From positions 1 to 9,803 of the forward strand of contig CAMOEE010000087.1 in NCBI GenBank assembly GCA_946611835.1: 9,803 bases of DNA, read 5' to 3'. Position numbers and translations under genes: made by a program. This stretch comes from an uncultured Treponema sp. Its GTDB lineage: Bacteria > Spirochaetota > Spirochaetia > Treponematales > Treponemataceae. The notes under the pieces were generated by a model. That model saw only the letters and a program-made list of their open reading frames with translations. It was not told the DNA's origin and did not search any database. Positions 6,582 to 9,803 of this stretch are shown in pieces. How positions within the stretch are numbered: the first letter of the stretch is position 1; each line of letters begins with the position of its first letter.

Positions 6582-6598
6582 TTTTTTGATGTAGTGTT

Positions 6599-6630
6599 TT
6601 AACTTGGGGGGCATTTGCTCCCTAAGTTAA
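6599..6630 (+). promoter_or_regulatory. Strong 13-bp stem-loop just ahead of the second large lipoprotein gene
   Basis: TTAACTT (6599-6605) pairs with AAGTTAA (6624-6630), and GGGGGG (6606-6611) pairs with CTCCCT (6618-6623, two G-U pairs), around a 6-nt loop. No T-run follows on either strand, so it is not a standard terminator. The 3' arm ends 16 nt before the ATG at 6647, inside a ribosome's footprint. This favours a role in translation or message stability. Confidence 0.55.
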
Positions 6631-6646
6631 TGCTTTGGTAATTGGA

Positions 6647-8596
6647 ATGAACAGGCTTTTTTCGTTGAAAAACAAAAAAATATCATCTCTTCTCAATAAA
6701 GCGGCAGGAATCTTTTGCTTTATGGCAGGCATCCTTGCCTGTGAGATGCTATTTTCTTGTTCTTCAGCATTGGAAGATTCTTCTGCCGTAAGTTCAGACT
6801 GTAAAGGTTTTTCAATCGTAATAGACAATTATAATTCAACTACGCAAAAATCTGCCTCAAGCAATTCTTCTAGACTGATTATTGCTCCTGATACCTGCGA
6901 AATTTCTGGAGTCAGTAAGTTCATTCTTGAAGGCTTGGACAGTTTGAATCCTTTGAATCAGATTTCTCAGGTTATTGCAATCGACGGCTCTGGAGTAGGC
7001 ACAATCGAAAGTGTCGCTCCGTCTTTCTGGCACTTTACATTGCATGCTTATTCAGATGAGGAGTGTACAACGGAAATCCTTCGGGGAAGTGCAAGCGTAG
7101 ACACAAGGCAAGCCGCTTCCGTCAGTTTTACTCTTTCAAGTTCAGGACTTACGACTCCGGGTTCCTATGATTTGACCCTGAAATATACCGATACTGGTGC
7201 GACGGCTTTTGATGAGATGGTTGGTGAAATTCATGTGGTCATTTGCGATGCGGTTACGCTTGAGACTGTTCAGGAAATCGCCGTGGTCTCAACTGCTGCA
7301 AACCTTACGAAATTCACTGATGGAACGGGCTACATTATCACTGATAATGAAATCGCTCCGGGGGCTTATATTTTGACGGCGCATTTCTATCAGATTGCAA
7401 ACAGCAAGGCCACGAAAATAGGTTTCTTCTCGGCGGGATTTATCGTTGAGCCGGGCAGAAATACAACTCAGACGGTTACGATTCCTCATATTATTGCCGT
7501 AAAGCCTGAGGCTCCTGAAAATCTGAAGGCTTATCGTGATGATTCAACGCTCAATGCGGATTCATACAATGCCGTCATTCGCTGGGATGATGTTCCAAAT
7601 AACGAGGAGTATTTCCAGCTTGTGATTCGGGAATTTGATTCTGCATCTGCTACAACTGGAGTGCGGACGGTTTTGGATTATTCGAATTATGCTTCAAAAT
7701 CTTTCGCAGCTGACGGAATTGGCTATGTAGGCGGTTCCCTTGTGTACAACAGCGAAGAGATTGTCCTTAAACTTGCGACTGGAAAACTTTATGATTTTGA
7801 ATTGTACGCGATAAACACTTACGGAAACTCTGTGGCATGTGTCAGAAGTGCCTCAGGCAATATTGACTCTGACCCGACTTACGGGGCTATGACAGGTTTT
7901 GATGCTCCGGGAGACTCTGCCCCTTACAAGAGGGTCAACACATTCACGATTTCGTACAGTTTAGAAAATGGCAGGCTGATTACAGAACGCGGAACGGCAT
8001 ATTCAGGTCAGAATTTTATCGAATATAAGGTTTACAAAGGTTCGGATACGGCTCTGATGATTCCTGCGACAATCGTTGATCCGAGTGATTCAACCTATTC
8101 GAGCCAGACGGAATGGCCAGTTTGTTACTACGGAAATCTGTCACAGGGCTGGGAAAAATGGGTTGCAAGCGGAAGTGACACAGCCGTGACATCGGTCTCG
8201 ACATTCACCAACAGGACTTTCTACGCTGTCTACGACATCCAGACTGCTAGCAGCGTTTATTTTGACAATGATGCGGTGCATGTCACTTACGGAAGTACTG
8301 CCGCCGACTCGGTTTATGGCAGCGGAAATGATGTGGTTTTGTCTTCTGGAGACTCGGTGACTACCGGCTATGTTACGATTACGATTGACAGGGGCAGCGA
8401 ACCAAGTTCAGTTTTCCCACGATTTGATTTCTATGTCAACGGAATTGCGCAGTCCACTTACACTGGCGGGGCAGGTACTTCGTCAATCAGTTATACGATT
8501 CCCTTGTTCCTGAAGGGATCATTCACCCTTCAAGTTTCGGGAACATACAACGAACAGTATTTTTACTCGGATGAGTTTGTGATTAAGGTGAATTAG
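6647..8596 (+). CDS. Large lipoprotein with Fn3-like core (~649 aa), paralogue of the preceding gene
   Basis: It matches the preceding lipoprotein along its whole length. Examples are FTLHAYSDEECTTEILRGS against FTMTAYSDTEKTKPILQGT, GFIVEPGRNTTQTVTI against GLVIEPGRTTTATLTL, and an identical K-V-N carboxyl end. The Fn3-like module opens with KPEAPENLKAY and ends near DFELYAINTYGNS. The signal peptide has the basic stretch KNKK and two candidate lipobox cysteines, I-L-A-C (C32 from this ATG) and L-F-S-C (C38). The ATG at 6647 is chosen; an in-frame TTG at 6635 would add four residues. Neither start has a clear Shine-Dalgarno, which is odd for a gene this long, and a strong hairpin sits immediately upstream. 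Codons are more G/C-ending than in its paralogue. It lies 65 nt after that gene and stops 5 nt from the opposing Rpn gene. Function unknown. Confidence 0.8.
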   Translation: MNRLFSLKNKKISSLLNKAAGIFCFMAGILACEMLFSCSSALEDSSAVSSDCKGFSIVIDNYNSTTQKSASSNSSRLIIAPDTCEISGVSKFILEGLDSLNPLNQISQVIAIDGSGVGTIESVAPSFWHFTLHAYSDEECTTEILRGSASVDTRQAASVSFTLSSSGLTTPGSYDLTLKYTDTGATAFDEMVGEIHVVICDAVTLETVQEIAVVSTAANLTKFTDGTGYIITDNEIAPGAYILTAHFYQIANSKATKIGFFSAGFIVEPGRNTTQTVTIPHIIAVKPEAPENLKAYRDDSTLNADSYNAVIRWDDVPNNEEYFQLVIREFDSASATTGVRTVLDYSNYASKSFAADGIGYVGGSLVYNSEEIVLKLATGKLYDFELYAINTYGNSVACVRSASGNIDSDPTYGAMTGFDAPGDSAPYKRVNTFTISYSLENGRLITERGTAYSGQNFIEYKVYKGSDTALMIPATIVDPSDSTYSSQTEWPVCYYGNLSQGWEKWVASGSDTAVTSVSTFTNRTFYAVYDIQTASSVYFDNDAVHVTYGSTAADSVYGSGNDVVLSSGDSVTTGYVTITIDRGSEPSSVFPRFDFYVNGIAQSTYTGGAGTSSISYTIPLFLKGSFTLQVSGTYNEQYFYSDEFVIKVN

Positions 8597-8601
8597 CGAT
8601 G

Positions 8602-8853
8602 CTACATGGATATGACATTGGAAGTAACCTCTCGAATTTGCTCAATGCTCATACCGAGAGATTTTGAAATGATTTCGACAGAAACGCCGTTTTCAAAGAG
8701 GCTTCTCGCATTTGCAATAGCGTTCTGTTGTGCGCCACGACGCTCGCCCTGTGCAATTCCATCAGCAACGCCTTCCTCGTATCCGGCTTCCCTTGTGCAG
8801 CGGTCGTGGAGTTCCTGGTCGAATTCTGTCAGCAAGCTGTTTGTAATATACAT
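8602..8853 (-). CDS. Candidate internal in-frame product (RpnS-like C-terminal fragment, 83 aa)
   Basis: Inside the second Rpn gene, GAGGAG (8865-8860) stands 6 nt before an in-frame ATG at 8853-8851, codon 245. The product would be residues 245-327: MYITNSLLTEFDQEL, the five G-x-x-x units and the C-terminal helix pair, without the nuclease core. The position relative to the repeats is the same as in the first Rpn gene, although the two proteins are only distantly related. That parallel is the main reason to take it seriously. The sequence shows the site and frame; a separate antitoxin-like product is inferred from published E. coli Rpn genes. Confidence 0.5.
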   Translation of the reverse strand: MYITNSLLTEFDQELHDRCTREAGYEEGVADGIAQGERRGAQQNAIANARSLFENGVSVEIISKSLGMSIEQIREVTSNVISM

Positions 8854-9585
8854 CTTTTGCTCCTCGAAGAAGCCTTCCAGGAACTTGTGCTGGATGGCGT
8901 AGTCTACGGCTTCGCTGATTGCCTGAGACGCTTCTATGCCTTTTTTCTGGCTCTCCCTGACACGCTCAACGAACTCAATGTAATGATACAACGACTCGCA
9001 AGATTTTTGAAGACCTTCATTGTGCCGCCTGTTGATGTTTATGACTGTGGCAGTCCATTCAAATTCTCCAGAATTATCGGCTGTCTCGAATGCTTCAGAA
9101 AGTTTGTATTTCACCTCGTCTGGGATTTCCCTGTCACCATTGTAGAATACGATAAACCTCGGTGAAGGAATCTTGATTAGCGAACTTCCGAAGATGTCTT
9201 TCTTTTGGCGTTTGACTTCATTCTGATAAAGCTGCCCGAAATACATCAAACCTCGAAGCGGCATATTCGGATTTACGGTTGATTGGTGCTCAAAAAGATT
9301 CATCTGGCTGTCTAGCAGGAATGACAGGTCATTTTTCATTGTGAGGTAAATCACATTTTCGATTGTCGTGATTCTGAGGTCGTTGATGTTCGTGTAATTC
9401 TTTTTGGTGATTGCGTTGTACAACGACAGAAGCCAGCGTCTGCTACGCTCGTCCTTTCCGCTGTAAATCAGGCGAAACAAACTGTCCTTGTATGCTCGGT
9501 TTGTTGCGATTCCATTGAAACCGGGCATCTCAAGGTGAGTCACATTCTCTGAGAGTTCGGTGTTTTCTTCCGCTGAATTCGTCAT
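8602..9585 (-). CDS. Second Rpn-family PD-(D/E)XK nuclease / 'putative transposase'
   Basis: A 327-aa cytoplasmic protein of the same broad family as the first Rpn gene but of a different subfamily. The nuclease core carries KNDLSFLLDSQ-MNLFEHQS, with D86 (or D92), E99 and Q101 as likely active-site residues. NPNMPLRGLMYFGQLY follows (106-121), then SPRFIVFYNG (141-150), a strand common in these proteins. The C-terminus has five G-x-x-x units (residues 268-287) and a helical tail containing SLGMSIEQIREV. The start is the ATG at 9585-9583, with AGGAG (9598-9594) 8 nt upstream. The frame stays open to 9783, but that extension lacks a ribosome site and runs into aspS. It converges on the lipoprotein operon with 5 nt between stop codons and no terminator between them. 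It appears intact; function by analogy to E. coli Rpn. Confidence 0.9.
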   Translation of the reverse strand: MTNSAEENTELSENVTHLEMPGFNGIATNRAYKDSLFRLIYSGKDERSRRWLLSLYNAITKKNYTNINDLRITTIENVIYLTMKNDLSFLLDSQMNLFEHQSTVNPNMPLRGLMYFGQLYQNEVKRQKKDIFGSSLIKIPSPRFIVFYNGDREIPDEVKYKLSEAFETADNSGEFEWTATVININRRHNEGLQKSCESLYHYIEFVERVRESQKKGIEASQAISEAVDYAIQHKFLEGFFEEQKMYITNSLLTEFDQELHDRCTREAGYEEGVADGIAQGERRGAQQNAIANARSLFENGVSVEIISKSLGMSIEQIREVTSNVISM

Positions 9586-9590
9586 AATAA

Positions 9591-9626
9591 TCACTCCTGC
9601 ATTTTTATTGAAGAAACTGTCTTCAT
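9591..9626 (-). CDS. Possible 11-codon leader ORF before the second Rpn gene
   Basis: AGGAG (9634-9630) precedes an ATG at 9626-9624 by 3 nt. The ORF reads MKTVSSIKMQE and stops at TGA (9593-9591). That TGA follows directly on the AGGAG of the Rpn gene, so a ribosome ending here would sit on the Rpn start. The 9-mer ATGCAGGAG occurs twice in this leader. A translational-coupling leader peptide is possible, but such short frames are common by chance. Confidence 0.2.
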   Translation of the reverse strand: MKTVSSIKMQE

Positions 9627-9651
9627 TTTCTCCTGCATATATATAGCGAAA

Positions 9652-9665
9652 GAAAATGCATTTTC
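9652..9665. promoter_or_regulatory. 14-bp perfect palindrome GAAAATGCATTTTC upstream of the second Rpn gene
   Basis: A fully symmetric 14-mer that overlaps the right copy of the shared 11-mer by five bases and lies 66 nt before the Rpn start codon. It is a plausible dimeric regulator site in the region between the divergent Rpn and aspS genes. The left copy of the 11-mer does not have this symmetric extension. Confidence 0.35.
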
Positions 9666-9671
9666 GGCAGT
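9661..9671 (-). repeat. Right copy of the 11-mer ACTGCCGAAAA (inverted relative to 974-984)
   Basis: On the plus strand this reads TTTTCGGCAGT followed by GAATT. With the left copy it forms an exact 11-bp inverted repeat whose outer edges (974 and 9671) enclose both Rpn genes and the whole exported-protein cluster, and exclude ilvC and aspS. Confidence 0.45.
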
Positions 9672-9739
9672 GAATTGCGAAAATTCTTTGATTTTTTTCT
9701 TCCTTGCTCAAATCCTTACATCTCACTAAAATATAATCT

Positions 9740-9803
9740 ATGGAAAATTCAAAAAGAACAGTCACTTGCGGCCAATTGCGCAAGGGCGATGTTGGTAAGA
9801 ATG
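9740..9803 (+). CDS. aspS: Aspartyl-tRNA synthetase, first 21 codons; runs off the right edge
   Basis: The only visible residues are M-E-N-S-K-R-T-V-T-C-G-Q-L-R-K-G-D-V-G-K-N. They fit the start of bacterial AspRS: E. coli reads RTEYCGQLRLSHVGQQ at the same place, just before the anticodon-binding OB-fold. The enzyme charges tRNA-Asp (and tRNA-Asn in some bacteria) in the cytoplasm. An in-frame TAA at 9734-9736 forces the start to this ATG or later, and no later ATG is visible. No Shine-Dalgarno precedes it, and a TATAAT (9732-9737) lies only 2 nt upstream, too close to be its -10 box. The gene is divergent from the second Rpn gene across 154 nt. Assignment rests on a short but distinctive stretch. 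Confidence 0.8.
   Translation, partial: MENSKRTVTCGQLRKGDVGKN

Noticed and set aside
8728..9165. 145-codon plus-strand open frame antisense to the second Rpn gene
   Set aside because: It is a shadow of the real minus-strand gene, with no ribosome site and no recognisable domain.
9586..9783. N-terminal extension of the second Rpn protein to the TTG at 9783
   Set aside because: The frame is open by chance. The TTG has no ribosome site, and the extension overlaps the aspS coding start. The ATG at 9585 has AGGAG at good spacing and a normal family N-terminus follows.

Overview
The window looks like a host-associated Treponema-type spirochaete chromosome: a diderm with moderately AT-rich DNA, many exported lipoproteins and two PD-(D/E)XK 'putative transposase' (Rpn) genes. 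One family model for these, TIGR01784, is named after Treponema denticola. The genus is an inference from family content and style; nothing in the window fixes the species.

Layout. Housekeeping genes sit at the two edges. On the left is the first ~281 codons of a class II ketol-acid reductoisomerase gene (ilvC, minus strand). On the right are the first 21 codons of an aspartyl-tRNA synthetase gene (aspS, plus strand). Between them lies an accessory segment of about 8.7 kb: an Rpn nuclease gene (1066-2040, plus), its terminator, four plus-strand genes for exported proteins (2326-8596), and a second Rpn gene (8602-9585, minus). The Rpn genes are the outermost genes of the segment and both read inward. 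Upstream of each, at similar distance, is the same 11-mer (ACTGCCGAAAA). The two copies form an inverted pair at the outer edges of the segment.

Exported cluster. The first gene encodes a secreted seven-bladed WD40-like propeller followed by a glycine/aromatic-rich C-terminal region that looks like a small outer-membrane beta-barrel. The second encodes a 143-aa lipoprotein. The third and fourth encode large lipoproteins (686 and about 649 aa) that are full-length diverged paralogues with an Fn3-like core. The genes share a strand, have 53-78 nt gaps and contain no strong internal terminator, so they probably form one envelope operon, possibly with internal promoters. A good sigma-70-like promoter precedes the first gene, with an 8-bp-arm palindrome over its -10 box and a 24-bp near-perfect palindrome further upstream. 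Strong hairpins or inverted repeats lie in two intergenic gaps.

Most interesting point. Both Rpn genes contain a strong internal Shine-Dalgarno directly before an in-frame ATG near the 3' end. In each case this ATG precedes a run of four-residue G-x-x-x repeats and a helical C-terminus. This matches the published E. coli Rpn organisation, in which a separately translated C-terminal fragment (RpnS) neutralises the full-length toxic nuclease (RpnL). Each gene may therefore be a self-contained gene-within-gene toxin-antitoxin or anti-phage unit, and two of them bracket a variable surface-protein operon.
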